From Nissolia schottii (Eukaryota > Streptophyta > Magnoliopsida > Fabales > Fabaceae), in the NCBI GenBank assembly GCA_003254905.1, contig QANU01005526.1, positions 251,887 to 315,886 of the forward strand: DNA of 64,000 nucleotides, given 5' to 3'. Of the stretch, positions 11,900 through 23,923 are shown in pieces; position 1 is the stretch's first letter, and each line of letters begins with the position of its first letter. Made by a program: the position numbers and the translations under genes. Below the pieces are notes generated by a model that had not been told where the DNA came from, searched no databases, and saw nothing but the letters and a program-made list of their open reading frames with translations.

Positions 11900-13440
11900 G
11901 CTTACATGCATCTGTGATATACTTAGTTAAAGACATGATAAGAAACTCTGAGATAAGTAATTATGCTGAAATGAACCATAGGAAAACTAGTATGCCATGC
12001 TGCAGGTACCATTAATGCTGCTGAATAAGGGCCAATGCCCAATGCTGCTGAAATATGGCTATATGCCACATGCTGAAAAGGCTATATGCCTATGCTGAAA
12101 GGCCGTGATCACGTGAGCCGCTATGATCCCACTTCAGGAGGTCTAGGCATCCTGAATGTGGAAGCCCGCCACAGGTGGTGTCGCGAGGGCATACCTGGGG
12201 GTGTGCGGTTACCACGCCTATGCATTGTCGAAAGGGGGCAAGCTTAGGTGGGGGTACAATATCCGCCCACTGTCGAGGGGTCCCGAGGGGGCACACGGCA
12301 GGTGGAAGCCCACCGCAGTAAGGTCTGGACAGTGTCGGCCTATACTGAGGGTGTGAGGTTATTCCGTCATACTAGTGTCACAAAGGACATTACTATGGTG
12401 GGAATAACACTTATTCTGTTATGCTGCTGTATTCTGTTACGCTGTTATGTGCTGCTATGCTGTTATATTCTGTCATGCTGTTTTATTCTGTTATTCTGCT
12501 GTATTCTGTTAAACGTGTTACGCTGATGATTCTGCTGCATGTATTCTGCTGAACTCTGTTATGTCTGTATTGGATGATTCTGTGATGCATATTTGAGTGA
12601 ATCTGTTATGCTGAAGATATTCTGATTTTATGCTGTTATTTAGTCTGATTTGAATAAATAATCTGCTGTTATGCCGTACCGTCAAGAGCACGCTCGAGAC
12701 GGTTTTGTATATGCCGAATTGCTAATCAGCACGAGAACGTAGTAAGCAAGAGTAGTTCCCATGTCACATAATAATGGTGATAAAGCCGTTCAGATAGGCC
12801 AGATAATAAATGATAGGCTGTTTAGTATATATGTTCACCTAGAGATCTCTGAGCGGCCTGAAGTCCGACATAATATAATACACGATGTAGGAACTAAGTT
12901 ATTCCACTGAGAACCTACCGTTCTCATTCCCCACTATTTTATGACTTCAGGTACCGAAGAAGATGAGTCTTGTTTTGATGATGCTGATGATCCGCCCGCT
13001 GAGCCATGAGCGGCTAGGATTGGAGGAGCTTAGAGAGATAGCTGTTTAGATTTTGGTCAAGGACGTACTGAGTAACATTCCAGTAGTCCTTGTATTTTGA
13101 TGCTGTATATTTTGGATTCTGTATATGATACTTTGAGCTATGTACATATTATGTATACAGTGACATGACTTTGTATGGTGGACCCATGGCTGTATATTGC
13201 TTGTTCTACTTATCATAGTGTTATCCGCTTTGTTATTATATTTGTTTATGTCCAACGCATGGCTCTATTTCATTATTGATGTAATATAAGTGAAAAATTT
13301 AAAATGGGTCCTTATTTTCTTAAGCAACCACTATTTTCTAAAAGACAACTACGGACTAAAATATTCCGATCAGATAGCAAACAACCTAGTGAGCATTGTT
13401 TACTACGTACGAGTAAACAGTTAGCTAGGGTGTTTCAGTA
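11900..13440 (+). mobile_element. LTR-like retroelement segment with TGCTG-rich tandem array
   Basis: GC-rich sequence at 12100-12360 is followed by an irregular array of TGCTG/TTATTCTG units up to about 12680. A run of LTR-like sequence continues to GGGTGTTTCA near 13437, which resembles the GGGTGTTACA end of many plant Ty3/gypsy LTRs. No gag or pol frame is present. I could not find a matching 5' end or target duplication, so this may be a solo LTR or a truncated piece. Confidence 0.45.
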
Positions 13441-14530
13441 GTACCCACTGCGCCACTTGCAACCGGCGCATTTATGAAACCAGCTGGCGCCGCCCTGCAA
13501 AAGTTGGCGCCGCCACCAGCTGTAGCCTCCATGATATGTCTGTAGCAGCGGAAAAGACCAAACCGCTCAGCGGAAGTACCATTATCGCTCAGCGGTTACA
13601 CTTAAATCGCTCAGCGGCATGTCCTAACCGCTCAGCGGTGACCCCATATTTTGGCCTATAAATAGGAGGCCGAGGCATTCATTTGAAACTATCCATCCAT
13701 AGTTCTAAATTCACTTCTTTCCTATTTCTCTTGTACTTCAAAGCTTAGGTTAGTTTAGCAACAAAGAGGAGGCCAGTGAAGGAGCCAGGAGTGATCGAGG
13801 AAGCACGGTGGTCGTTGTCATGACAGCGTGAGAACGTGTCATGGTAAACGTCCATCACCTTGCCTCTAAGATTCTCTTGTAAGATGGATTTCTAATCCTC
13901 TTGTTGTTGGGATTTTTGATGACTATTATGGCATGATTGTATCCATGTAACTTTTGCGTTATGAATCTATCAGTTTCTATGATTTGCTTGAATGATTTTA
14001 CGCTTAATGCTTGTTTTAGCTTAGCTACCTAAAGCATGATTTCAAACTGCATGATTGCGTGCGAAAGTGGCATCATAAGTTGGAACTAAATCAATTCATC
14101 TAATTCTTAGTTGTCGTAACTGGAATAAGGATTAGTCGTTTTAACATCTGAAATAATGCTGGTGTACTTTGTTAAGTTTGTGCGCGAAAGTGACAGCATA
14201 ACAAAGGAAACCTGATGATCTTTTCACGCGCGAAAGCGATGAACAAGTTAAGAACTGGTGGCGAGGAATCAATGAAATGATAATTCTGTTGTACTAAGTA
14301 AATGGATACATGAAACTATAATAGGATTCAATTCCCAACAAGCTTCCGGATCTACCTCTGATTTGTTGCCTATTTATCTTTTATGTTGTTTATTTATTTA
14401 TCTAAAATATCAAATCAGCAATCCTTCATTTTATTGTTTAATTAACAAACTCAAGAACGGTATTTTTGCAACTCCTTGTAGATACGACTATACCTGACTA
14501 TACTGCAATTAGATCCCTTAAGAATCTAAA
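13440..14530 (+). mobile_element. Retroelement LTR/leader-like segment with promoter
   Basis: TATAAATAGG at 13657-13666 is followed by pyrimidine-rich leader-like sequence, and the segment closes with CTCCTTGTAGATACGAC (about 14474), a phrase common at the 3' ends of plant Ty3/gypsy LTRs. Upstream of the TATA box are four copies of CGCTCAGCGG (13566-13640) and two GGCGCCGCC motifs (13487-13516). No coding frame follows; it appears truncated. Family and exact ends are unresolved. Confidence 0.45.
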
Positions 14531-15320
14531 AGCTGTAAAGAATGATATATTATTAAACGAAGAGAGTGTAAAAAGCTTTCAACAAGGGGATCACTATAGT
14601 ACTCTAGATCTAAAATTGGAACCACTTAATGAATGAAAAATCTCAAATAACAAGAACAAAAAAGTAGTAGGGTTTCCACCAAAGGGAAAAGGATATTGAC
14701 AACCCTTCTTCACTCAAACAAACAAAAATTAGAAGAAGAGAAGAGAGGCGAGAGAAAAATAAGGTATTAAGTATAATTTTAGAATATAGTGACAATAGAC
14801 AAATTAACACAACATTTAATTAATGGTGTTTTATGAATATTAAAATAAAATTAGCTAAAAGGGGTGTGACAATTGGCAAAATGAAGTGACAATATCCATT
14901 CCCATCAATAAAATACTGATAAATTATATTGAAAAGTTAACTGTAAATATTAACATGCAAATATTATTGTGTTTTAAGTCATTTAATAAGACTAGTAAAT
15001 AAAAAATTATAATCTAGTTTACATTGTTTTTCAATAAATGACTATAAAGGGATAAAAACCCAAATATGGATCATGCCTTGTTTAAACCTATCAAGGGAAA
15101 TCCCAATGACACAAAACTGAAAAGATCCAAAGCAAACCTACACCCGTAAATAGCTACCACCCCAGCCCCTTCGGCATTGCCATCAAGGCCAGAGAAGTAA
15201 CTAACCCAGTACTGATAACAATAACTTTGAATAAAACCAATTGTTCTCCAAGATTGCTCCACGATTTGCTTCGACCCCGGCCCCCAATACCTTATACTAT
15301 AAGAAATGTTATGCCTAGCT
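14530..15320. other. Intergenic, 3' side of the kinase gene
   Basis: No independent gene is supported. A minus-strand frame (15071-15346) overlaps the kinase stop codon in another phase and matches nothing I know; part of this stretch may be kinase 3' UTR. The phrase GTGACAATAGACAAA at about 14790 recurs near 20627. Confidence 0.6.
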
Positions 15321-15326
15321 ATATTG

Positions 15327-16258
15327 TCATTCACAATTAAGTTCATAAGAGAAAAATGACGAACTAGTCATTTGGACTCCTTGAAAGCCTCTAAATATAT
15401 CATAGGTTGGATAAAGAAATGGATGGTTGAGAAGCATGTTGGCCGTCCATCTGTCGCTGGGGTTTGTAACAAAGCACTTGCTCAAGAAATCTTTACAATC
15501 TTGACTTACTCCATCTGGCATCGCTGGTGCTTCTTTAAGGGACCCAAGCTTAAACATTATGCTCTCTATGGTATGAAGCTTGCCCAATGCAGGTAACCCA
15601 GTGATCATCTCAATTACTATGCACCCAAGAGACCATATGTCCAATGGAGCATCAATATGGCCCATAACTGATTCCGGCGACATGTAAAGTGGCGTTCCTC
15701 TAAACTTCATCTTCCCGGCATCAACGTTGATCTTCTCGTCCTTAGTCTTAGACAACCCAAAGTCTGCAATCTTCAGCTGATATCTTGCGCCATGTTCAGA
15801 TGAAGGGAAGAGAAGGACGTTGTCCGGCTTGAGATCGCAATGAACAATTCCGTCTTCATGAATGCGGGAAAGCCCTCTTAGAAGCATTCGAGTGTACATT
15901 CTGGCTTCGTTCTCCAGGAGCGGCTTCTTCTTGATTAAGTCTCCTAGAGAGCCATAAGGGGCAAACTCCATGAGAAGATTGTGGATTAGATTTCCATTTT
16001 GATCCATGGTGAATTGGCACCCAATGCATTGAACTATTTCTTCACAGCCAAGGAATGATTTCAGTATGCTTTTTTCTCTCTTTAGTGAAAATTCTAAGTT
16101 GGGCCTTGAACTCTTAACCGCTACAACTCTTCCGTGTTCTTGTTCGGGAGCAACCATAATGGCTAGGTAGACTATGCCACAAGCACCCATCCCCAGTGTT
16201 CTCAACAATCTCCATCTAGCCACGTTTTGGTTCTTTTCTTCCTCTCTTTGTGATGTAC
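15327..16258 (-). CDS. MAPKKK-type (plant MAP3K17-20-like) protein kinase, 5' end unresolved
   Basis: This is a Ser/Thr kinase domain covering almost the whole frame. Residues counted from the V codon at 16223: glycine loop GMGACGIV (11-18), beta-3 Lys37 in VVAVK, catalytic loop HCDLKPDN with Asp130 (Cys replaces the usual Arg of HRD, as in many plant MAP3Ks), DFG at 154-156 and activation segment GTPLYMSPES (176-185). The C-lobe is complete to NPSDRW and a tail ends in NCE. The family relays stress or hormone signals to MKKs; substrate cannot be told from sequence. No ATG precedes the domain in frame: the frame is open upstream only to a stop at 16281-16283. A minus-strand acceptor TTTAG fits exon start at 16258, so a short first exon probably lies further upstream. 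Otherwise the gene is 5' truncated. No internal stop is seen. Confidence 0.72.
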
Positions 16259-16409
16259 CTAAATGTAAAATGTTGCAAAATTAATGTGCAAATACTATTA
16301 TTTTCTGCAATATAATGACATTAATTAAAGCTCAATATAAAGGATATATAAGAGATAATTTAAATAAAGGGATAGTTCACGCTATTTCAGTGAGAGATTT
16401 TAAAAGAAG

Positions 16410-16545
16410 TAACACTACGTGTACACAAAAAAAAGTGCATATCAGCTGTACACCAATATTACAAATGCGTGAACAAGCATTTCAAAGACTGATGAGCAAA
16501 CATTATAGAACCGATGAACAAACATTTTCACGTACGGAAGCGAGA
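16410..16545. repeat. TIR-like end CTACGTGTACAC with 22-bp triple repeat
   Basis: ACTACGTGTACAC at about 16414 is followed by three ~22-bp units containing AACAAGCATTT, AGCAAACATT and AACAAACATTT (16467-16535). The 32180-33073 element has the same design: a TGTACACC terminal repeat and three ~23-bp units with GTGCACAAACATTT. GGGTGTACAC at about 17080 could be the opposite end. This would make a ~680-bp element enclosing the IDD fragment, but no target duplication was found. Confidence 0.4.
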
Positions 16546-16633
16546 TAAAATGGGAACGCGACGCATTAAATCATCTCAAACAAAAGAAAGAAACACACAG
16601 GTGACAGCAATTTCTAACAAAATGATGTCTTTT

Positions 16634-16761
16634 TTCAGGAGGAAGCACAGCAGCCACAATAGCAGTGGGTCTGCGAGCGCTGCTCCAAGGGCTACGCGGT
16701 GCAGTCCGACTACAATGCCCGCCCACCTCAAGACCTGCGATTGCGGCCGCGTCTTCTCAAG
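16634..16761 (+). pseudogene. Fragment of an IDD (SGR5/IDD14-16-type) C2H2 zinc-finger gene
   Basis: Three frames together give FRRKHSSH, then WVCERCSKGYAVQSDY, then AHLKTC joined directly to CDCGRVFSR. This is the end of finger 2 and fingers 3-4 of the INDETERMINATE DOMAIN, of the subtype in SGR5/IDD15. Compared with the family as I know it, there is a frameshift near 16660, another near 16715, and a loss of the few residues between the third-finger cysteine and the CDCG motif. That loss could be slippage between TGCG repeats. The fragment ends at a GT that matches the known intron position after VFSR, with intron-like sequence following, so it came from genomic DNA and not from mRNA. It cannot make a working zinc-finger protein. 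Confidence 0.8.
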
Positions 16762-16859
16762 GTTCTTTCAATCTTTAATTTCCAATTGTTTGTTTTACTC
16801 TCCAATTTCACAAGATGCTTTCTAGGTCTATGTTGTCCATTTCAGATGGTGCATGAGCT

Positions 16860-19800
16860 CAGCTAATTAAACTTGCCAGCTCTAGATCTTTTGCTTCGCT
16901 TTTAAGTTTTTGGATTAATGGGATGTAAAGTGAGGAACAATGGGGTCGTGGAGGAACCAAAAAGAGATAATTTAAAAAAAAAAGAAAAAATTATTCAGTA
17001 TTTGATCCTAGAAATATTTGACAAAACAATAAGAGATAACACAAAAAGAAAATACAGCAATTTATAACAAAAATTTAGGGTGTACACAACTAATAAATGA
17101 ACTTTAGAAAGAAAATAATCATTCAAATCTTTATCGCTAGCTATTATAAGATGTGTAAGATGATGTGAGATTAAATGTAAATATTTTGTACAATTAATAT
17201 ATTTTTCTATTTAATTTTTAGTCCCCTACAATCTAGATTTGTCCCTACGTTCGTTAATATATATAAGTTTAAAAGAAATTGTTAATTCATATTAGCTAAC
17301 TATCAACGGTGATCACTAGCAAGCATGAATTAATATTTGGCATTCTTCTGAACTAAGCAATGGCAATTAGAAAGGCACAAAGAATTAAAAGAAATGAAGA
17401 AAAGAAAACAAGAAACTATAATAAGAGAGGTTTGCATGATGAGTCACCTCTGAAGAGTTGGTGAGGGAACAGCTGCGGGGCGCGAGTATAGCAACCAAGA
17501 GGCAATGTACCGATGCGGGTGGTAGGTTGCTGCGACGTCGTCACGTGGTTATGACGGCAGCCGCGGAGGCGTGCGTTGTTGTCGTTGTTGGCGGCAGCAG
17601 CGATCATGGTAGAGGCTTGATGGTCCGATGGATGGGTTGATCAGTGACTTGAGGTGTGATCAGTGGCGGTGACATATATAACCAAGCGAGCAATGAGGGT
17701 TTAGTGAAGGCTTTGCGGATGTGTCTTACTTATAACAAACAGATGAGGTCAATATAACAAACAGATGGGGTCAATAACAGAATTTAATTTGATGACAAGT
17801 TAAAGTGGTTTTTAAACTTAAGATAAGAGAACGACTTCTTGTGGGTTGCTGTGGTTTAAACAAGTTGAATTCATGCACAAATTAAGGGACTCGTACGCGT
17901 TTAAAAAATAGATTAATATTCATGATATTCTTATTGATGCAAATTATCAATTTTCAGTGTTTTCTAAACCCCTTTCTTTCAAAATGTATGGTGCATTCTT
18001 GATAGTTTCATGTCATGTATGAATATTTACTCATTTTATAAAAAAAAATTATATTATTGTAAATTGAATAAATTTGATATTTAATATTATATTCAATTTT
18101 TCCAATAAAAAAATATTTTCAATTTTAGAATAATTTTGAACTAAATTTATCTCCATTTTATATTCAATCTAAGAATGTTTCCGTATATATGTGTCTGTGT
18201 TATGTAAGACACAGGAACACAACAATGTCATAAAGTTTCCGTGCTTTCTAGATTAAAAGTATTAGAGATAAACATAAGATTAAAAAGTTTTTAAATTTCT
18301 TTTTTCATATGGTCTAAAACGATATTTTTGGGTGCTGCCCTAAAACAAGTTGATTTCACCCAAAACTAAACAATGTTTATAAAACTAAAACTAAATAGTG
18401 AAAAAAAAATACAATTAAGGGGGCAGATATTGCCACATTTAAAACCTATTTTAATGAACTTGTCTGCAGTTAAATAATATTTAATTTGAAATTAATAGTA
18501 AAACTTTATGATTAAATAAAATCAACTTTAAATTAATATTTTCTAGCACGTTTTAGACTGATACAAGGTCATATAAAAACTAGTCTTTAAATGATTTTGT
18601 TAATTACCATAAGACGTAATTATTTGAATTCCCATTTTTCAAGTTTTTCAAATGTTGCGTATGATTCTCAAATACCAATTGGCGCCACTCCATAATATAT
18701 GGCTAGTTACATATTTCGTTTCGTAGTGGTCTAGTTATTTCTGTAATGCACAAAAATGTTACACAATTTAAATGTTAAAGATGTTATATTATTAAATTTT
18801 AAATTAATTTGTATTTAAACTTTTAATGAATAAATTGTCTTATTATAAAAGTAACTTTACGGTGAAGTCTATACAAAAATTATTTTGTATGATATGAATT
18901 TAAGAAAAAGGGAGAGAATAATTAAATTAAAAGTTTCCATAAGTTAGAAAAAAGGTTTACTATAAACTTTGTAAGATCATACGTGTCTCTATAAGAAAAA
19001 TTCTCAAAAATTGATCTCAAACAAATTTTTGAAATAAATTTGTACAGAAGAGTTGAAAGATCCTCAAATTACATGAAGAAAAATAAATGAGGAGAAAATC
19101 ATATTTATTACAAAAATGAGGAGAAAAAAAAATTAAGGACGACAGTGGGTAACGGAAAAATTATTTTCATAGGGATTCATATAAATGTTTTGTCTATAAT
19201 ATTAAAGGTGTTTAGTTTATTAGTGAAAATGATGCAAAGTTTATTGTAATTTGACAGCTAGATCATTCTAGATTTATGTGGTGCAATTTCTTCTCATTTT
19301 AAAAAGAGCATAGCAAGAATAATATATAAGACTCTAGTGTCTTTCATGAATGGGTTGATTAAATATCGACATATTACGATATCAAATGACCTCTAAGTGC
19401 AGCAGATGTTTTCTTTATACAAAAATTATAAGACACATCTGAGTGACATTGAAATGTTTATGAATTTTGAGGAGGTTGGTCCTAATGTTAATTTAAGTTT
19501 TGGTCCGATATCTAACGAAGTGTACCAGTAGGACGCTGAACTAGCATTAGTGTCAGATTGATGAGATGTTCGCAGATGAAGATGATGATGCGAGCTAGAG
19601 TGAGCATGAAAGTGACATCTCTAAAGACGATGAAATTGACGACGATTCAGGTACTCTTAACATCCACATTAAATTATAACTTTAAATTAAATATTTGATA
19701 GTTATATAGATTAGCAGAGTGACAAAGTATGCTCTACCCTCGTCTCGTTAAAAGAATCTTATGTATCAGAACTGCAAATTTGTTAACTATTAATTATAAT

Positions 19801-20165
19801 TTATTTGCTTAATAAATTAAATTATAATTAAATTTCGTAAGTAGATTTAAATTATTATGTAATTCCTATTTAATAAATAAATATAAGTTTACTTAAACTG
19901 TTATATAATTAATTTTCTATTTTCTATCTCGATGTCCAATAATTAACAGAGTTGCTAAAAGATGATAACAAGCAGCAACATCTTCAATCACTCATCTCTC
20001 TAACAAATCCCAGATCTTGCGCATGAGATCGCAGAGAATGATGAGATCGAAGAGAAAGACGAGATCGAAGAGAATGAAGAGAGTGAAAAGAGCGGAGAGC
20101 AATGAACAGTGAAATTTTTCGAGAAAGAGAATGAAGATAAGGAACGTGGGTTCACGAGCATGTTG
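16860..20165. other. AT-rich intergenic DNA, no gene recognised
   Basis: A GC-richer island at 17450-17640 has short frames on both strands with biased Arg/Val/Gly or Thr/Pro composition; none is supported. The rest is AT-rich. A purine-rich GATGAGATCGAAGAGA-type stretch at 20025-20100 resembles the interior of the 32180-33073 element. Confidence 0.6.
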
Positions 20166-20169
20166 CTGA

Positions 20170-20275
20170 GAGTGAGAGAAAGAGTAGATGAAGCGGTTAT
20201 TTTAGGGGTTTAGTGTATTCTAATACGGGTGTACGTATGATGTATGAAATATGGATGTACATGTAGCATAACTGA
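20170..20275. mobile_element. 3' end of a TIR element related to 32180-33073
   Basis: GCGGTTATTTTAGGG, then a stretch like TAATACGGGTGTACGTATG, then GTACATGTAGCATAACTG, parallels the right end of the 32180-33073 element block for block. The purine-rich DNA just upstream (20025-20160) also matches that element's interior in kind. The left end was not located with confidence. Confidence 0.55.
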
Positions 20276-23200
20276 TTTTTAAATGATATGATTAATTCAA
20301 GCAAGATTGTGAAGAGTGTATTTGCTCAAACTATAAATATATTATTTAAATTTTATTTTACTATACATTTTCTATTCACGGACTTAATTTGAGATTTTGT
20401 GTTGAGTTAGAGTGTAATATTCTATTCAAGAAAAACGCCATGATTTTATTCCAAAATGTTATAAAGTCAACAAAAAAATTCATATTTATTCGACTCATAT
20501 TATCACAATATTTTGATTCATCTTAATAGAAATTAGGCATTTAATAAATTGATTTTTCATTTCTATTTTTAAGTTAAATAGTTAATTTTTGTACTTAGTA
20601 GTAATTAGTATTAAATTAAAATGTAGAGTGACAATAGACAAAAAAAAAAAAATAAAAGCCACTTGAATTAAGAGTATAAAGAATATTAGAATAAATGTTA
20701 AAGTGAGAATAACAATAGACATAAGAGAGTGACAATAACCCGTCCTAAATTATATAACCAAAGGAATCTGNCCCCCTCTTATTGAGCCCCAAACCAAGGG
20801 TTCTGTATGATCTCATTCTTACCTAGAAATGCCACACCCCTTATTCCCACTAGTTGATTGATTGTTTATTTTCCAACAAAATTTATTTTTATTCCTTATA
20901 ATTTTTGTTGGCCAACCTTCCACTACTACTACAATCAGGGTTCAGGATGAATTCAAATCAAGCAAAATCCACATGAAGTAGTAAACTGTTGACTTTGAAA
21001 TGGTTTTTCATTTCCGTGAGGATCAAACTCATATCATATAGTTAAAGAACAAGATGAGCTACTACCTCACATCATGGTTATAAGCAAGTGATTGATAGAA
21101 TGAAAAAAATAAAACACAAAAACGAGTCATCACCCCTTACTTAAGCACAATGAATGAAAAATATCTAAGAAAATATATAAATAGAACTGTATGAGAAGCT
21201 ACATGGAAGCCTAATCCTTAGCTTACAATGTTACATTTTTTTTCACGATTCTATATGCAGCAATCAGTATTCATTTGTTTTGAAACCAGGTGATAATTTT
21301 TCATCCTGCACAATGAAGAAAAAGAAAAAGAAAACAAAGAAGGGGATCTAATTAGAAAGCTATTAAGACACTGATTTTCTCTTTATCACAAACTTTTGCA
21401 TTGATTTGAATGGCTGTAACTAAAAGTAATTTAAGTTTCTAGCAACATGACCAAAATCTGCAGAAATAATGCTTCAACTCTTGATAAAGAGAAATTGTTT
21501 AATCCAATAGGATTGGGAACAACAGCACACAGAGGACCATTCATAACAAAGTGACAGATACGTACGGTTATACAAACAGAAAGAAAATTTCTTGTAAGTC
21601 TAACACATAATCTTTAAGGCACATACAATAAAAATGGATCCTATAACCGTTATAGTGTATCCCACCAAGTATTTTTCAGTCTCCCCAAGATTGATTCTCT
21701 TTTATTGTGTGTCCAAAAATGATGTGTTAAATTTATGCTAACACAAAAATTTCTTAGCGCAGAAACTAAGCAAGTGCAGCAAAGCATCTATGCAACACAA
21801 AATGAGCCTAAACCTCATACAAAAAGGAAATCTACAACAGCAAAACAAGGAAAAAGTTTCAGATTCTCACGCAGAGATGGCCTACAACAGTTTGACACGG
21901 TTACCCATTTTCGCTCACATTCAATAGCAAGTCTTTTTAATTGTACCCTGTTAAGGAAAAGGATATCATCCATTCATCCAAAAGAGTGGCCAATCAAAAC
22001 CCGTCGCCTGATTACCAAAGCTCCAAGTGGGCAAAATTCGGGAAACTTGGATAATAATGCAGCAAATATTCAAAAAAAAAAGCCAAACTCATCAGAACCA
22101 TGAAGTGCATGTTTGATTTTCGGTTGAGGTGCACCTGGAATTGATATTTAGTCCCAACATAAAAGTAAAAAAATTTCTCACCTCATTTCGAAGGCTCCAA
22201 AATCAATTTTGAGCCACCACTATGGAAATCCACACACGCTAGAAGCATGTAAAATTCATGACCATAGGCCATACAAATACAGGCTATTAATCACAGTAAC
22301 ATGCCATTATGACTCTCTGCTTCAACTTTGATGATTTGGCGTCAGCTAGTAGTACATATAGTGATCTTATGCAGATAGAGGTCAGTGCCTAATTAGTAAT
22401 TACTCGCAGCTTTTTTACTTCAGTTTAAATGCACTGAGACATACATGACAATTGTACTATGATGCAAAATTTTGCAAGGACAAGGAAGAAGATAAAATAA
22501 AAGAGAAAAGATATCTTTACCCATAATATGAAAAAGAAAAACATAGAAGGATGGAACATATAAAATTTGGAATGAGCTACTCATTTACCCTTTTGCACTG
22601 CATAAATGATAACCAACAAAAATCACCAAAAATAAAATCATTGCCCATTCACAAAATTCATTAACCATAAAAAAGACAAAAAGCCATAAAGAGGGAGGAA
22701 AAAAAAAAAATCAAAGCAGCCAATCACTGCACCCAGCCACAACAGTTGCTAACTTGCAATCCAGAGTTCTGCCATGCTGCGCCACGTCAACATCACTGCG
22801 GCATTGTCTCCAACCTGCACAGACTGCCACCGCAGCAACAACCATGACCACCGCTGCTAGTCGCTGCCTCTGCGTCAACAACGAACCACCACCACTGCTA
22901 GTCACTGCCCTGCGTCAACAACGAACCCCCACCGCAGCTATCTTATTCATGTACCGCCAGAACCCCCCATGAAATCAGGGAACCAAACCACCAGAAAACG
23001 CACCTCCATTGTAATTTAATAATACAGTATGATTTAATTATATCATTTGTTTAGTTGACTACATAACAAATAATGAGCGACACTTCCTTATGAAAGATTG
23101 CAAATAGGAGCTACATGAAAATCATTTTCGTGTAGAGACTAATTTCAAAGAAGTGACACACCTGTACCAAAGTTATAGTTTAACCAAAATAATACTACCG

Positions 23201-23900
23201 ACCAGCAATCACAAAACCACCACTCAACTCATGTTGAAGTAATTAGGAATATATGATGAACCAATAATTTGCTCACACAAATCCCAGAAGCATCACATTC
23301 AATACAACACCCTGGTATTGCTTACCCTGTTAATGTGAAAAGTTTTGGCATCTGCAAACTAAAGAAAATAATAAATCAAAACAGCCACAAGGACCTCAAA
23401 ATTTTCCATTAGATTATCTTTTGGAGAAGAACTAATTCACCAAGAAAATATACAGCCATGTTCATATCATTTGCATCAGGCAGAACAAAATCATCAGTTT
23501 AGACTTTCTGCTTCTCACAGCTGTCTCTACAAGACTCAGATTGCATGAATGAATGAACATATTCAACAGGAACATATCCTGTTGACCAATGAATGGGGTG
23601 GCGATAAAAGAAACTGATTGAGATAAATGCAGGCAAAATCAAGACCATGAAACAGGTCAATGACGACAAAATTAAAACTTCAATTCACAAAGGTCCTACA
23701 GAGATTCACTAGCCAATATAACCACCCATGGATGCTCATCATAGTCACAAGCCATATGCAACCCAAGTAAGCATACCAAATATTTTCTGAAGCATAACTA
23801 CAAGGGAAGGGAAAAAAGCTACGAAAAGCGTTAAACTCACTGCAAGTAGTCAAAATTTGGAAGATAGTTCATAGCTGACTCAGAGAAGCAATTAATCAAC
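20276..23900. other. Intergenic and CBF5 3' flank, no gene recognised
   Basis: One undetermined base is at 20771. GTGACAATAGACAAA-type phrases recur at about 20627-20740, echoing 14790. A 122-codon plus-strand frame at 21735-22103 is rich in Lys/Thr/Ser/Gln and matches no domain. A GC-richer patch at 22740-22930 contains repeated GCGTCAACAACGAACC. On the minus strand this whole stretch lies downstream of CBF5, and the part nearest 23900 is probably its 3' UTR. Confidence 0.6.
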
Positions 23901-23923
23901 CAAATTTCTAAGTACATATTCGT

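Noticed and set aside
12090..12526. Several two-strand frames in the GC-rich LTR-like block
   Set aside because: Retroelement LTR sequence with no domain; the C-terminal part is a translated TTATTCTG repeat.
21735..22103. A 122-codon plus-strand frame downstream of CBF5
   Set aside because: Low-complexity Lys/Ser/Thr/Gln content, no domain and no splice or promoter context; not strong enough to call a gene.
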